Shown here one piece after another: positions 1-9,692 of a DNA stretch of 64,000 bases. The notes beneath the pieces were generated by a model that was not told the origin of the DNA, did no database searches, and was given only the letters and a program-made list of their open reading frames with translations. The stretch comes from Spirochaetota bacterium (GTDB lineage Bacteria; Spirochaetota; Brachyspiria; Brachyspirales; JACRPF01). The stretch is from assembly GCA_016214035.1 (NCBI GenBank), contig JACRPF010000006.1, positions 145,458 to 209,457 on the forward strand, in the 5' to 3' direction. The translations under genes were made by a program, and so were the position numbers. The first letter of the stretch is position 1. Every line of letters begins with the position of its first letter.

Positions 1-326
1 ACCGCCACACCGCCGAGCGTGAGCAGATACACCATCGTAATGATATCCGCATGACCCGCGAGGATATTGACGCGTGAGCCCAGCGGCAGAAACGCGATGA
101 CACTCAGAATGGACGCGAACGCGAGCATGGGCGCTATGGTGAACGCGAGGCCGCCGCTTTTCATGTTGTCCTTGCCGAGCAGCTTCAACAGATCGCGGTA
201 CGGCTGAATTACCGGAGGCCCCTGACGGGACTGCACCCGGGCTATGATCTTTCTGATAAGTCCCTCGAAGAGGGGTGCAAGCGCGAGAAACAGAAGTACG
301 TTGATGATGCTGAATACGATATCCAT
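1..326 (-). CDS. Group 4 hydrogenase membrane subunit, HycD/EchB/NuoH-like (3' end runs off window)
   Basis: Translation from ATG at 326: MDIVFSIINVLLFLALAPLFEGLIRKIIARVQSRQGPPVIQPYRDLLKLLGKDN..., typical of complex I subunit 1/HycD (GLIRK, RxGPP..QPYxDLxKL). Confidence 0.85.
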   Translation of the reverse strand, partial: MDIVFSIINVLLFLALAPLFEGLIRKIIARVQSRQGPPVIQPYRDLLKLLGKDNMKSGGLAFTIAPMLAFASILSVIAFLPLGSRVNILAGHADIITMVYLLTLGGVA

Positions 327-330
327 CGTG

Positions 331-2019
331 TTATTTCCTCGCCGTGGCGGTCAGCGCAAGCGCTTCAAGTTCGGCACCGGTCATACGCACCACATCACCT
401 GAACGCACATCGATACGTGCGAGACGGTCCGTACATGAGAAACACGGGTCGATGCTGCCGATGATGATGGGAAGATCGGCGAACTGTTCGTCCATGAGCA
501 TGAGCGGCACGCCCTGGAGATTCGGGTACGTGGGGGCGCGCACACGCCAGCGCTCGGGCCGGTTATTCTCGCCGGTGATGAGATAATGCACCGATTCGCC
601 GCGCGGGGCTTCAACCGCCATGACCGCGTGGTTACCGGGTTTCAGTTCTTCGGCATATTCGGTCATGAGCGCGCCGTCGGGCATGTCGGCCAGCGACTGG
701 CGTATTATCTTGATAGCCTCGAACGTTTCGAGTATGCGCACCACAAGCGTTCCCCACACGTCGCAGCTGTCGACAACGGGTACATCGAATTTCACCGCAT
801 CGTACGCCGCATACGGGACGTCACGACGGACATCGATATCCACACCGCGGGCGCGCGCCACCGGTCCCACAAGACCGTATTTGATCGCCTGTTCTTTGGT
901 GATGGTGCCCACACCTTTCGTGCGCCGGTGTATCAGCGAATCGTTGGCAACCGCTTTATGTATGGTGACAAGCTCGGTCTCTATCTTCTTGATGACGGTA
1001 AGCAGTTCTTCCCTGAGATCCGGGGTTACATCGCGCCTGACACCGCCCACGACAATCATCCCGTAGGTTTTGCGGTTACCGGTGAGTTTTTCACCGAACC
1101 ACATGAGCGCCTCACGAACGCGCCACGCCTGCATGAACACGGTGTCGAAACCGATGAGATGACCGGCGATGCCGAGCCAGAGCAGATGCGAATGCACCCG
1201 TTCTATCTCAAGCATGATGGTGCGTATATATTCCGCGCGCCGCGATATCCTGAGCCCTGAGGCGAGTTCCACCGCCTGCGAATACGCGGCCGCGTGCACC
1301 GATCCGCAGATGCCGCAGATGCGTTCGGCGATAAACGGTATTTCGTTGTATGAAACCTGTGTCTGACAAAGCTTTTCAATGCCGCGATGCACCATGAATC
1401 CGCGGTACTCGCAGCCCTTGATGGTCTCGCCGTCTACATACACGGCGAAGTGTTCGGGTTCGTGAAGTGTTGGATGGAACGGCCCCACCGGAACCACCGT
1501 AGTGCCCGCGGGCGCCTCATCGAGCTGAAAAGCGACCTTGTCTGCCGGCGGCGGCATGAGATTCCACGGAACTTCTTTCCGCATGGGATATATGCCTTCG
1601 GGCCAGTCATCCGATAAAATAAGACGTTTGGGATTCGGATGTCCTGTGAATGTCATCCCGAGCAGGTCGAAGCATTCACGCTCAGACCAGTCGGCACCGG
1701 GGATGTCGGGGGTTATCGATTCGAACGAAGGATCGTGCTCCGGGGCGCTCGTGCGCAATGCGACAAAAACGCCGGGCTTGTCGAAACAGAACGAATGGAT
1801 GAGCGACAGCGTTTTGTTCTCGGCGAGCGTGTCATAGCCGATACCCACCTGATAGCGCGCGCCGAGCTCGATGAGCGTGCGGGCGGCCTGGCGAAGCACG
1901 GTCCGGTTCACGTCAACATAGATGCGGCGCGTATCGCGCGTGACACCGACGACGCCGCCGGGTATCGCCGCTTTGAGTTTTTCTTCTATTGATTCAATCG
2001 ATTCGATGGTCATTATCAT
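331..2019 (-). CDS. Group 4 [NiFe]-hydrogenase large subunit, HycE-like (fused NuoC+NuoD-like)
   Basis: N-terminal NuoC-like domain; both Ni-ligand motifs present: RICGICGSVH and DPCFSCTDR. Confidence 0.92.
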   Translation of the reverse strand: MIMTIESIESIEEKLKAAIPGGVVGVTRDTRRIYVDVNRTVLRQAARTLIELGARYQVGIGYDTLAENKTLSLIHSFCFDKPGVFVALRTSAPEHDPSFESITPDIPGADWSERECFDLLGMTFTGHPNPKRLILSDDWPEGIYPMRKEVPWNLMPPPADKVAFQLDEAPAGTTVVPVGPFHPTLHEPEHFAVYVDGETIKGCEYRGFMVHRGIEKLCQTQVSYNEIPFIAERICGICGSVHAAAYSQAVELASGLRISRRAEYIRTIMLEIERVHSHLLWLGIAGHLIGFDTVFMQAWRVREALMWFGEKLTGNRKTYGMIVVGGVRRDVTPDLREELLTVIKKIETELVTIHKAVANDSLIHRRTKGVGTITKEQAIKYGLVGPVARARGVDIDVRRDVPYAAYDAVKFDVPVVDSCDVWGTLVVRILETFEAIKIIRQSLADMPDGALMTEYAEELKPGNHAVMAVEAPRGESVHYLITGENNRPERWRVRAPTYPNLQGVPLMLMDEQFADLPIIIGSIDPCFSCTDRLARIDVRSGDVVRMTGAELEALALTATARK

Positions 2020-2029
2020 AGTCCTCGGT

Positions 2030-3889
2030 TCATTGCTTCACGTTGCCGCCGGTCCACCAGAGCAGCTTCTTCAGTGCGGAGAACATATGCGTGCTCGTAT
2101 ACCGGTTCGAATTTTTATGGTCCTGATAACCGCACAGCCACGGTTCGGTTTTCTGTTCCTTCGCGCCGCCCGAACGCTTCAGCAGTGCCGCGAGAATGAA
2201 CGCACCCGCGATGACCGCAAGTATCATGAGCGGCAGCGCCGTTGCGACGATGTTCGCTCCGATGCCGGGAATCATCAGCGAAACACCGGTTTTCCTGTTC
2301 ACGATCTGTTCACCGAACGCGGACGCCGCGAACAGCGATTCGAGCGACGAAGATTCCGATGCGCGGAACACCGCGGCGATAAGTTTATAAAATGCTATAG
2401 GGAAAAGGCCCTGCACGATGCAGACCAGCGCCAGCAGCAGTTTCGGCAGGAGCATCGAGAACGGGACTTCCTTCACCGGATGGGGCACGTTCCACTGAAC
2501 ACCGGATGCGGCGAACGTCATGCCGAAGAGTTTCACATAACAGGCAAGCGTAAGCGCGCTCGTGAACAGCGCCACGATACCGAAGAGCGCGAGCCACGGC
2601 ACCGTGCTTCCCGCGAGAAGCGATGACGCGACGATGGTCCATTTGCTCGCAAATCCCGAAAGCGGCGGCACTCCCGATATCGCGAGCGATGCGACCGCGG
2701 CAAGCGTTGCGGTAACCGGCATGAGCGCCATAAGCCCGCCAAGCTTGTTAAGGTCTTTCGTACCGGTGGCATAGAGCACGCTGCCGCTTGAAAGAAACAG
2801 AAGCCCCTTGAACACCGCGTGATTGATGACATGATAGAGCGCGCCGATGATGGATATAAGCGCAAGCGCTTTGACGAACGGCGAACTGCTGTACATCATA
2901 AAGAGTGCGCTGCCTACGGCGAGAATGATATATCCCACCTGCCCGATGGAGCTGTACGCGAGCAGACGCTTCGAATCGTTCTGCTTCATCGCCTGCGCGG
3001 TACCCACGAACAGCGTTACCGCTCCGGCTGAAGCGATGATAACACCCCATATGGTGCCGTTGAAACCCTCTGGTGTCATCCAGAAAAACGTCCGCAGAAT
3101 ACCGTAGACGCCGGTCTTGATCATGACACCCGAAAGCATGGCGCTCACCGGTGACGGAGCGATGGAGTGCGCGTCGGGCAGCCACAGCTGACCGAACGGG
3201 AATACCCCGGCCTTGAAGCTGAAACCCACCAGGATGAACCCGAACACGGCGAAGAGCGCCGCGGGTTTCATCGCCGCCATCTTCATCGTGATGTCATGGA
3301 GCGTATCACCGATGGCGATGCCGTTGACGAAGAGCGTCCCGGTGATGATGAGCACCCACGCAAGTTCCATGAGTATGAGATATTTGTTCGCGTTACGGAC
3401 ATTGCCGGGAACGCGATGCTCGAACCGGATGAGCGCATAGGAAGCCACCGTCATGAGCTGCCAGGAGATACTGAACCCCATCGACAGATCGTCAACGGTG
3501 AGTATACCCATCATGCCGAGCACGAAGAGCGGGAAGGCAATATAGTACCCGGCAAGTTTGTAGTCCTTGAAATGATCCATGTAGCGTATCGAATAGAGCG
3601 CGCTCATCACCGACATACCGGCGACCAGCGCAAGAAAAAGCGCCGAAAGCCCGTCGATGAGGAAGACGTATCTGACACCGAAGAGATGATATTCGTATGG
3701 CGCTATCGGCCCGGTAAATACCGCCTGGTAGCAGAGCGTGAGCACCACCGCTGCCGCGGCAGTCGTCAAAATCAGATTAATAATCCCCGCGGTCTTACGT
3801 GCACGGGATATGAGCGGCGATAGCACCGCGGATGCGATAAGCAGACAGACCGCCGTGACCGGATGTATGAGCTGAACAAGAACATTCAT
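2030..3889 (-). CDS. Proton-conducting membrane transporter, HycC/HyfB/NuoL-like antiporter subunit
   Basis: 619 aa multi-TM; motifs KAGVFPFGQLWLPDAHSIAPSPVSAMLSGVMIKTGVYGILR and LLAYSSIGQVGYI. Confidence 0.92.
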   Translation of the reverse strand: MNVLVQLIHPVTAVCLLIASAVLSPLISRARKTAGIINLILTTAAAAVVLTLCYQAVFTGPIAPYEYHLFGVRYVFLIDGLSALFLALVAGMSVMSALYSIRYMDHFKDYKLAGYYIAFPLFVLGMMGILTVDDLSMGFSISWQLMTVASYALIRFEHRVPGNVRNANKYLILMELAWVLIITGTLFVNGIAIGDTLHDITMKMAAMKPAALFAVFGFILVGFSFKAGVFPFGQLWLPDAHSIAPSPVSAMLSGVMIKTGVYGILRTFFWMTPEGFNGTIWGVIIASAGAVTLFVGTAQAMKQNDSKRLLAYSSIGQVGYIILAVGSALFMMYSSSPFVKALALISIIGALYHVINHAVFKGLLFLSSGSVLYATGTKDLNKLGGLMALMPVTATLAAVASLAISGVPPLSGFASKWTIVASSLLAGSTVPWLALFGIVALFTSALTLACYVKLFGMTFAASGVQWNVPHPVKEVPFSMLLPKLLLALVCIVQGLFPIAFYKLIAAVFRASESSSLESLFAASAFGEQIVNRKTGVSLMIPGIGANIVATALPLMILAVIAGAFILAALLKRSGGAKEQKTEPWLCGYQDHKNSNRYTSTHMFSALKKLLWWTGGNVKQ

Positions 3890-4380
3890 TGCACAATCTC
3901 CTCAACTGACGCGGTGCTCGGTGCATGCCGCATAAACAATGCCACCGCGGCATCGGCACTCTGCCGTACCTCGGGCGATATCCCCGCGCCGAAACCGGTA
4001 TCCTTCGCTTCGATGCCGAAGAGCCACACCTTTTTTCCGGACTTCTCGAATATCGATGACGATAGTGACAGCGCGGCTTTATGCGTTGTTGCGCCGGCAT
4101 GCTCGATGAACGACGCCATCGGACCGAAGACAACGGATCCAGGTACGCCGCCGGTGGTTACCGCATCGACGATGATCACATTCGGTTCTGTCCGTTCGGC
4201 GATACGAAACACATAATTCTCAAGTACATCCTCAACGTTCAGCACCGCAAGCCCCGGCGCCTTGTTGACGAGCGTATCGGCGATGTACGGCCCCGCGGCG
4301 TCGTCGTGCCGCAGATAATTACCCACGCCCACGACGCATGCGCCTTCGGCAAGACACTTCGCTACCCCGAGAGCAGGCAT
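3886..4380 (-). CDS. Hydrogenase maturation protease (HycI-like)
   Basis: Internal start MPALGVAKCLAEGACVVGVGNYLRHDDAAGPYIADTL; VGxGNxLxxDDxxGP is typical of hydrogenase endopeptidases; overlaps its neighbours in the operon. Confidence 0.85.
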   Translation of the reverse strand: MPALGVAKCLAEGACVVGVGNYLRHDDAAGPYIADTLVNKAPGLAVLNVEDVLENYVFRIAERTEPNVIIVDAVTTGGVPGSVVFGPMASFIEHAGATTHKAALSLSSSIFEKSGKKVWLFGIEAKDTGFGAGISPEVRQSADAAVALFMRHAPSTASVEEIVQ

Positions 4381-5213
4381 TATATCTGCTCCCCGAGCGT
4401 CTTGATCTGATGATAGGTATACACCGGCCCGTCGGTGCACACGAGCGTGCGTCCGATGGAGCAGTGCTGACATTTTCCGATGCCGCATTTCATATGCCTT
4501 TCGAGCGTGGAGATGATATTGTTCTCATCGAGTCCGCGTTCAACAAGCTCCTGAATGACGGCATTAAACATGACCGGAGGTCCGCAGACAAAGGCAACTG
4601 TATCTTTGAGCGGTATATCCGTTTTTTTTATGAGCGTATGCACGAAGCCCGTGCTGCCGTCCCATCCCGGAACCGGATTGTCCACGGTGACGAACGTTTC
4701 GAAACCGGGCGCCGTTTTCCATTCCTTGAGGTTCTGCTGATACATCAGTTCGCGCGGTGTCCGTGATCCGTAGAACAGAAGTATACGCCCGAACTGCTGA
4801 TTGTTCTGCATCACATGCATGATGGACGAGCGCAGCGGGATGAGCCCGATGCCGCCGGCCACATAGATGACGTTCTTGCCTTTGATATCCTCGAACGGGA
4901 ATCCGTTGCCGAACGGTCCGCGCACGCCGATCTTGTCGCCCACTTTGAGATCATGGAGGGCATTAGTCACTTTGCCGATTTTGCGGAGCGTTATATGAAA
5001 ACGGTCGTTTGTGGGACACGCGGGAAGTGATACGGCGAATTCGCCCGCGCCGAACACCGTGCACATGATGAACTGACCGGATTTGAACGCGAACGGTTTT
5101 TTATCCGGCCGCTGATCGAACGTTAGGTAGAAGGTCTTTACGTCGACTATCTCGTCGCGTATCTCGTCGATCGTGGCGATCTCCGGTATTGTGGTGTTTT
5201 CGATGTCAGCCAT
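4380..5213 (-). CDS. FAD/NAD(P)-binding oxidoreductase, sulfhydrogenase gamma (HydG)/AsrB-like
   Basis: Ferredoxin reductase-like fold with C-terminal [2Fe-2S] motif CGIGKCQHCSIGRTLVCTDGPVY. Confidence 0.85.
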   Translation of the reverse strand: MADIENTTIPEIATIDEIRDEIVDVKTFYLTFDQRPDKKPFAFKSGQFIMCTVFGAGEFAVSLPACPTNDRFHITLRKIGKVTNALHDLKVGDKIGVRGPFGNGFPFEDIKGKNVIYVAGGIGLIPLRSSIMHVMQNNQQFGRILLFYGSRTPRELMYQQNLKEWKTAPGFETFVTVDNPVPGWDGSTGFVHTLIKKTDIPLKDTVAFVCGPPVMFNAVIQELVERGLDENNIISTLERHMKCGIGKCQHCSIGRTLVCTDGPVYTYHQIKTLGEQI

Positions 5214-6282
5214 TCCGGTTTGCCTCTTCGTTGATGATCTCGCGCCGGATATAGGTTACGACATTCGGCATGCCGATGTCGCCGGGGCATACCCAGGCGC
5301 AGCGTCCGCAGCCCACACAGCCGGGACGCAGATATTTCTTCGATTGCGAATATGACAATTTGCAGAAGAACCGTTTACTGCGCCGGTCCTCGACGGGCTT
5401 GCGCGGATTGTGTCCGCCGGCCATGCGCGAGTAACCTTCAAAAGCGCACGAATCCCAGGTGCGGTTTCGGTCCGCAGCGCCGGATCCGGTGACCGCGTCG
5501 GCCACATTGAAACACGAGCAGCTCGGACAGACGAAGGTGCAGGCGCCGCACTCGAGGCACTGGTCGCCGATGTAGGTCCAGACATGGTCGTTGATGAGGC
5601 CCGTGGTGATGCGGTTGACCACGCGTGACATCCACGCCTTGTTCTCCTGCGCCACCGTGTCGAACAGCGAGAGCGATGTATCTATCGCCGCCGATTTTTT
5701 CTGCGTGAACGATGCATCGGCTTTTTTCAGCCGCATCGATTCAGCCAATGCCGTGCCGCGCTCGCTTCCGGTCTCAATGAGATACACATCGCCGAGTTCA
5801 GTGAGATTGAGATCATATCCTTCGCGCGCCGAGGGGCCGCTGTCCGTGCATGAGCAGAAACATTCGCGGAACGGCGACACACAGGTATTGGCTACGATGA
5901 ACGTCCGTTTGCGGAAGCTCCGGTACATCTCATCGATGTAATCCTGTCCAAGAAAAAATCGGTCAAGACACTGAAGTCCGGTAAGATCGCAGGAACGAAG
6001 ACCGAACAGCGCTTTCGATGTTTCATCGAAGAGCGGTGTGATATCCACTTTCTGCGCGGTCCTGTCATACTTGTACCTCATGATTGTTTTATAATGAGGA
6101 AACATGACGTGCTTTGCGGGTATCGCCGGCAATGCGGCAGTAAGACTGATGCGTTCAACATCCTCGGTGCGCGAGAACATCACCTGCAGTGAATCCTTTT
6201 CAAGGACGGGCCCGTAGACCTGATAGGTCTTCTTGAGCTCCCGCGCGATATCCATCACCCTGCTTTTTTCTATTATGTACAT
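5206..6282 (-). CDS. 4Fe-4S dicluster protein, sulfhydrogenase beta (HydB)/AsrA-like
   Basis: Two FeS motifs: CLECGACTFVCPSCSC and CVGCGRCAWVCPGDIGMP; adjacent HydG-like gene. Confidence 0.85.
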   Translation of the reverse strand: MYIIEKSRVMDIARELKKTYQVYGPVLEKDSLQVMFSRTEDVERISLTAALPAIPAKHVMFPHYKTIMRYKYDRTAQKVDITPLFDETSKALFGLRSCDLTGLQCLDRFFLGQDYIDEMYRSFRKRTFIVANTCVSPFRECFCSCTDSGPSAREGYDLNLTELGDVYLIETGSERGTALAESMRLKKADASFTQKKSAAIDTSLSLFDTVAQENKAWMSRVVNRITTGLINDHVWTYIGDQCLECGACTFVCPSCSCFNVADAVTGSGAADRNRTWDSCAFEGYSRMAGGHNPRKPVEDRRSKRFFCKLSYSQSKKYLRPGCVGCGRCAWVCPGDIGMPNVVTYIRREIINEEANRNG

Positions 6283-6284
6283 CG

Positions 6285-8300
6285 TTATACCTTCACTATC
6301 CGTACCGGGATGGCGGCATCCTGGCCGAGCTTCATGATACTCCGGTGCGCGAGGAAGAAATTGGTTACCATGTCATCCACAAAATAGGCGACGTATGCGG
6401 TGCGCGGCTTCACCTTGTCGGTGATCTGAACCATCGCCTCCATGGCGCCGTACGGTGAAACAAACTTTGCCACGCCGCGGTCGCGTATGCCGAGTGCTTT
6501 CGCATCCTCCGGGGATACCGCCACATAGCCGCGCGGATACAGAAGCAGCGTTGCGTTGTATTCACGCAGCGGTATGTTCGTCTTCTTCATGAGATTATTC
6601 TGATGCCAGTAATGCTGCGCCTCGCCGACGACCATGAGCACCGGATATTCCTCGCTTGCGGCGGGAACGCTGAAATTCCATTCCGTCGGAACGAAGTTCA
6701 TCTTCCGCGGCGAGTTTTCAATGCTGAAACGCGCCGTGCCTTTGGGATTTTCCGCCGTACACGGCCACTGTATGCCGAAGCTCTGTTCGAGCGCATCATA
6801 GCGATAGCCGGAATATACCGGTGTCAGCTGCGCAATCTCATCCATGACATCCGATGCCGAGGTGTACGTCCACGAACAGCCGGCCTTTGCCGCGATGGCC
6901 GTATACAACTGCCAGCCGGGCATTACATCGTCCTGCGGCGGACGCTTCTGTTTGAAAAGCTGCACGCGCCGTTCGGTATTGGTGAATGTCCCGTCGCTTT
7001 CGATGTACGGAGCTATCGGCAGCACCACGTGCGCATAATCGGTGAAACCATTCCTGAATGAACCGACATATGCGATGAAATCCACCGATTTCAGTTCCGC
7101 GCTGTGATGAATGACTGTATTGTCATGATCAACGACCACGAGTGCGCGAAGTGAACGGTTCGTGTTGGTGAGCAGGTCCTCAACCGTGCGGCCCGGACGC
7201 GCGCTCAGACGAACGCCCCATGCCTTATTGAACTTGTCGCGCACCGACGCGTCGCTCACCGGCTGATATCCGGTAAGGAGGTCAGGCGCTATCCCCATGT
7301 CGTAGGCGCCCTGCAGATTGGAAATGCCGGTAACCGGATTGACCCCGCATCCCTCTTTGCCGATCTTGCCTGACGCAAGAAAAAGATTATACAGATAACC
7401 TATAGTATCGCTGTCAAAGCCCGAGATGCCCGACGAGAAGAACGCCATCGCCGACGGGGCGCGGCAAATTTCACGTGCGGTCTCCTTAAGGAGGCTCAGA
7501 TCGATTCCCACATCCGCTTCGACATCGGCCACTTTGAGGAACGACAGACAGCCGAGGAACGCTTCATAGCCCTCAGTCTGCCGCTTGATATAATCGCTGT
7601 CGACGAGGTTTTCCTCGATAAGCACTTTCGCCATATAGGCAAGCGCCATCTTGAACGTGCCGGGACGTATCTGCAGAAAGCGGTTCGATAATTTCGCGAT
7701 CTGCGTATGACGGCTGTCCATAGTGACGACCGTGGCGCCGTTACGCGCGGCCATATGTATCTCGCTGCCGATGATGGGATTCTGTTTGGTGATATCGGCG
7801 CCGATGACGAATATATATTTGGATGATCTGATCTCTTCCAGCGATCCGAGCATGCCCGCCATGCCGGTGCCGCGATGCATGACATCGATGCTGTTACGGT
7901 GTCCGGGGTCTGAGTCGAGACACACATTGTGCGTGGAGAACGCCGTACGGGCCAGCTTCATGAACGTGTAATTTTCTTCATTTGACGAACGCGGTGAGCC
8001 GAGGAACCCGATGGCGTCCTGCCCTTCGTTGCGAAGCCTTGAGACGTTCTCTACGAAGAAACGTATCGCCTCATCGTAACTCACCTCAACGAGCTTGCCG
8101 TCTTTTCTGATCTGCGGTTTCGTGATGCGTTCATTCGTATTGAGAAGCTCATGCACGTGCCAGCCGCGCACACAGAGGCGGCCCTTGCTTACCGGATGGC
8201 TTTTTAGTGGAAACACCCCGCGAACATTCCCGTCACGCACATCGAGCAGGTGACCGCAACCGGTCCCGCAGAACGTGCATATGCCTGTTCTATAACTCAT
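6285..8300 (-). CDS. Molybdopterin oxidoreductase, formate dehydrogenase H (FdhF)-like but lacking the Sec/Cys Mo ligand
   Basis: N-terminal [4Fe-4S] CTFCGTGCGHLLDV...GRLCVRGW; strong collinearity with FdhF (GCGVNPVTGISNLQGAYDMGIAPDLLTGYQPV); residue 133 is Gly (GGA). Confidence 0.9.
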   Translation of the reverse strand: MSYRTGICTFCGTGCGHLLDVRDGNVRGVFPLKSHPVSKGRLCVRGWHVHELLNTNERITKPQIRKDGKLVEVSYDEAIRFFVENVSRLRNEGQDAIGFLGSPRSSNEENYTFMKLARTAFSTHNVCLDSDPGHRNSIDVMHRGTGMAGMLGSLEEIRSSKYIFVIGADITKQNPIIGSEIHMAARNGATVVTMDSRHTQIAKLSNRFLQIRPGTFKMALAYMAKVLIEENLVDSDYIKRQTEGYEAFLGCLSFLKVADVEADVGIDLSLLKETAREICRAPSAMAFFSSGISGFDSDTIGYLYNLFLASGKIGKEGCGVNPVTGISNLQGAYDMGIAPDLLTGYQPVSDASVRDKFNKAWGVRLSARPGRTVEDLLTNTNRSLRALVVVDHDNTVIHHSAELKSVDFIAYVGSFRNGFTDYAHVVLPIAPYIESDGTFTNTERRVQLFKQKRPPQDDVMPGWQLYTAIAAKAGCSWTYTSASDVMDEIAQLTPVYSGYRYDALEQSFGIQWPCTAENPKGTARFSIENSPRKMNFVPTEWNFSVPAASEEYPVLMVVGEAQHYWHQNNLMKKTNIPLREYNATLLLYPRGYVAVSPEDAKALGIRDRGVAKFVSPYGAMEAMVQITDKVKPRTAYVAYFVDDMVTNFFLAHRSIMKLGQDAAIPVRIVKV

Positions 8301-8533
8301 GATCCCGGCCTTCTCAGAGTTGATACAAAACTATTCCCATAGGGAAAAGAATTTCGTATAAGATAAACCAAATGAAGGATTTGTCAAGTAAAATGCTATG
8401 GAAAAATGGGAGAAAACGGGATTATCCAACCGCCATGGCACTATTATCACCCCCGGGGGACTTGACGGAAACCGTGAACGAGATATGCTATAGGCAACAG
8501 CGTGAAAATAAGTTCGCGCGATAAGGATGAAAC

Positions 8534-8845
8534 ATGGAAAAAAACGAACTTGCGAAACGCCTCGCACTGGGCCGTAACGAGAAATGCCACTGCGGATCGG
8601 GTAAAAAATACAAGCATTGCCATATGCCCGCCGACGAAACAGCAATGCAGGCGATACGGCAGAAAGAAGAGGCGGCAAAGGCCGCTGAAGCCGCGGCAGA
8701 CGCCGGAAAAGAGGAAAAGACCGCCGAAACGCATGACAAGCATACATACAAACGCCAGGACTATGTTGTAAAAAATCGTCCGACGGCGCCGGCCCATGCG
8801 GGGGCATCGCAGGTCAGTCTGCCCAGAAAATCCGGCGGGGGCTGA
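8534..8845 (+). CDS. SEC-C metal-binding motif protein
   Basis: LGRNEKCHCGSGKKYKHCH is the SEC-C motif; Ala/Glu-rich tail. Confidence 0.85.
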   Translation: MEKNELAKRLALGRNEKCHCGSGKKYKHCHMPADETAMQAIRQKEEAAKAAEAAADAGKEEKTAETHDKHTYKRQDYVVKNRPTAPAHAGASQVSLPRKSGGG

Positions 8846-8881
8846 TCGTCCCATTTTTTCAGCTGCGATAGCCTAACCGCG

Positions 8882-9679
8882 ATGATGATACAAGCCGCCG
8901 GACTGAATAAAAATAAAACCACCTATTTCACCGCCGCCAAAGGGCGTGTGATGTATTATCATTCGGCGATTTATCTCATCAAGGGTGAAGGCTTCTTCGA
9001 GGACGAAACTACTCCATACACGCGCATCACGCCGGGCACCGCGTTCTATCTGTATCCAGATATCTGGCATCACTTCGACCCGAAGCCGGGCACGAAGTGG
9101 AACGAATATTGGGTAACGTTCGACGGCACCATAGCAAAAACAAAGTTCGGCGATCTGATACCTCCGCCGCGAAAACCGGTATTTTATATCGGCATGGACG
9201 ACAGGATAATCGAGGCGTATGAAGCGCTCTACAACGCCTGGTATTTCAAGACGCCGGGGCACGAGGTGCAGAGCGTTTTTCTTCTGCATGAGATACTCGC
9301 GCGCATGCACATGAAGATCAACCGCATCCCGATGACGCGGACGAAAAGCCCCGTTGAACGCGTGAAGACCTATATGCGCGAGAACATCAATGCGCTCCGT
9401 ATCGATTATGACGCACTTGCCGCACAGGAAGAGATGAACTATGAACAGCTTCGCAAATCGTTCCGCGCCGAGACCGGCATACCGCTGACCACCTATTTCC
9501 TCATGTTGAAACTCAATCGTGCGAAGGAGCTTCTGCTCAATTCAGACGCCACCGTCGGCGATGTGGCCAAACGCTGCGGGTTCGCCGGGCAGTATTATTT
9601 CTCCCGTTTTTTCAAGGAAAAGGAAGGCGTTTCGCCGCAGCAGTTCCGCAAGAACAACTTCATACTCCGCGCGCGCTGA
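8882..9679 (+). CDS. AraC family transcriptional regulator
   Basis: Cupin-like N-terminus; C-terminal HTH LNRAKELLLNSDATVGDVAKRCGFAGQYYFSRFFKEKEGVSPQQFRK. Confidence 0.9.
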   Translation: MMIQAAGLNKNKTTYFTAAKGRVMYYHSAIYLIKGEGFFEDETTPYTRITPGTAFYLYPDIWHHFDPKPGTKWNEYWVTFDGTIAKTKFGDLIPPPRKPVFYIGMDDRIIEAYEALYNAWYFKTPGHEVQSVFLLHEILARMHMKINRIPMTRTKSPVERVKTYMRENINALRIDYDALAAQEEMNYEQLRKSFRAETGIPLTTYFLMLKLNRAKELLLNSDATVGDVAKRCGFAGQYYFSRFFKEKEGVSPQQFRKNNFILRAR

Positions 9680-9692
9680 CAGCTTCCCGCCG

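Noticed and set aside
586-1260. 224-aa plus-strand ORF antisense to the hydrogenase large subunit (and similar long antisense ORFs, e.g. 3167-3823, 18422-19180, 55562-56428, 60126-61028)
   Set aside because: Overlap confidently assigned genes, His/Arg-rich shadow translations with no recognisable motifs.
7902-7904. Selenocysteine codon in the FdhF-like gene
   Set aside because: The codon reads GGA (Gly), not TGA, and the frame is open throughout; no recoding needed.
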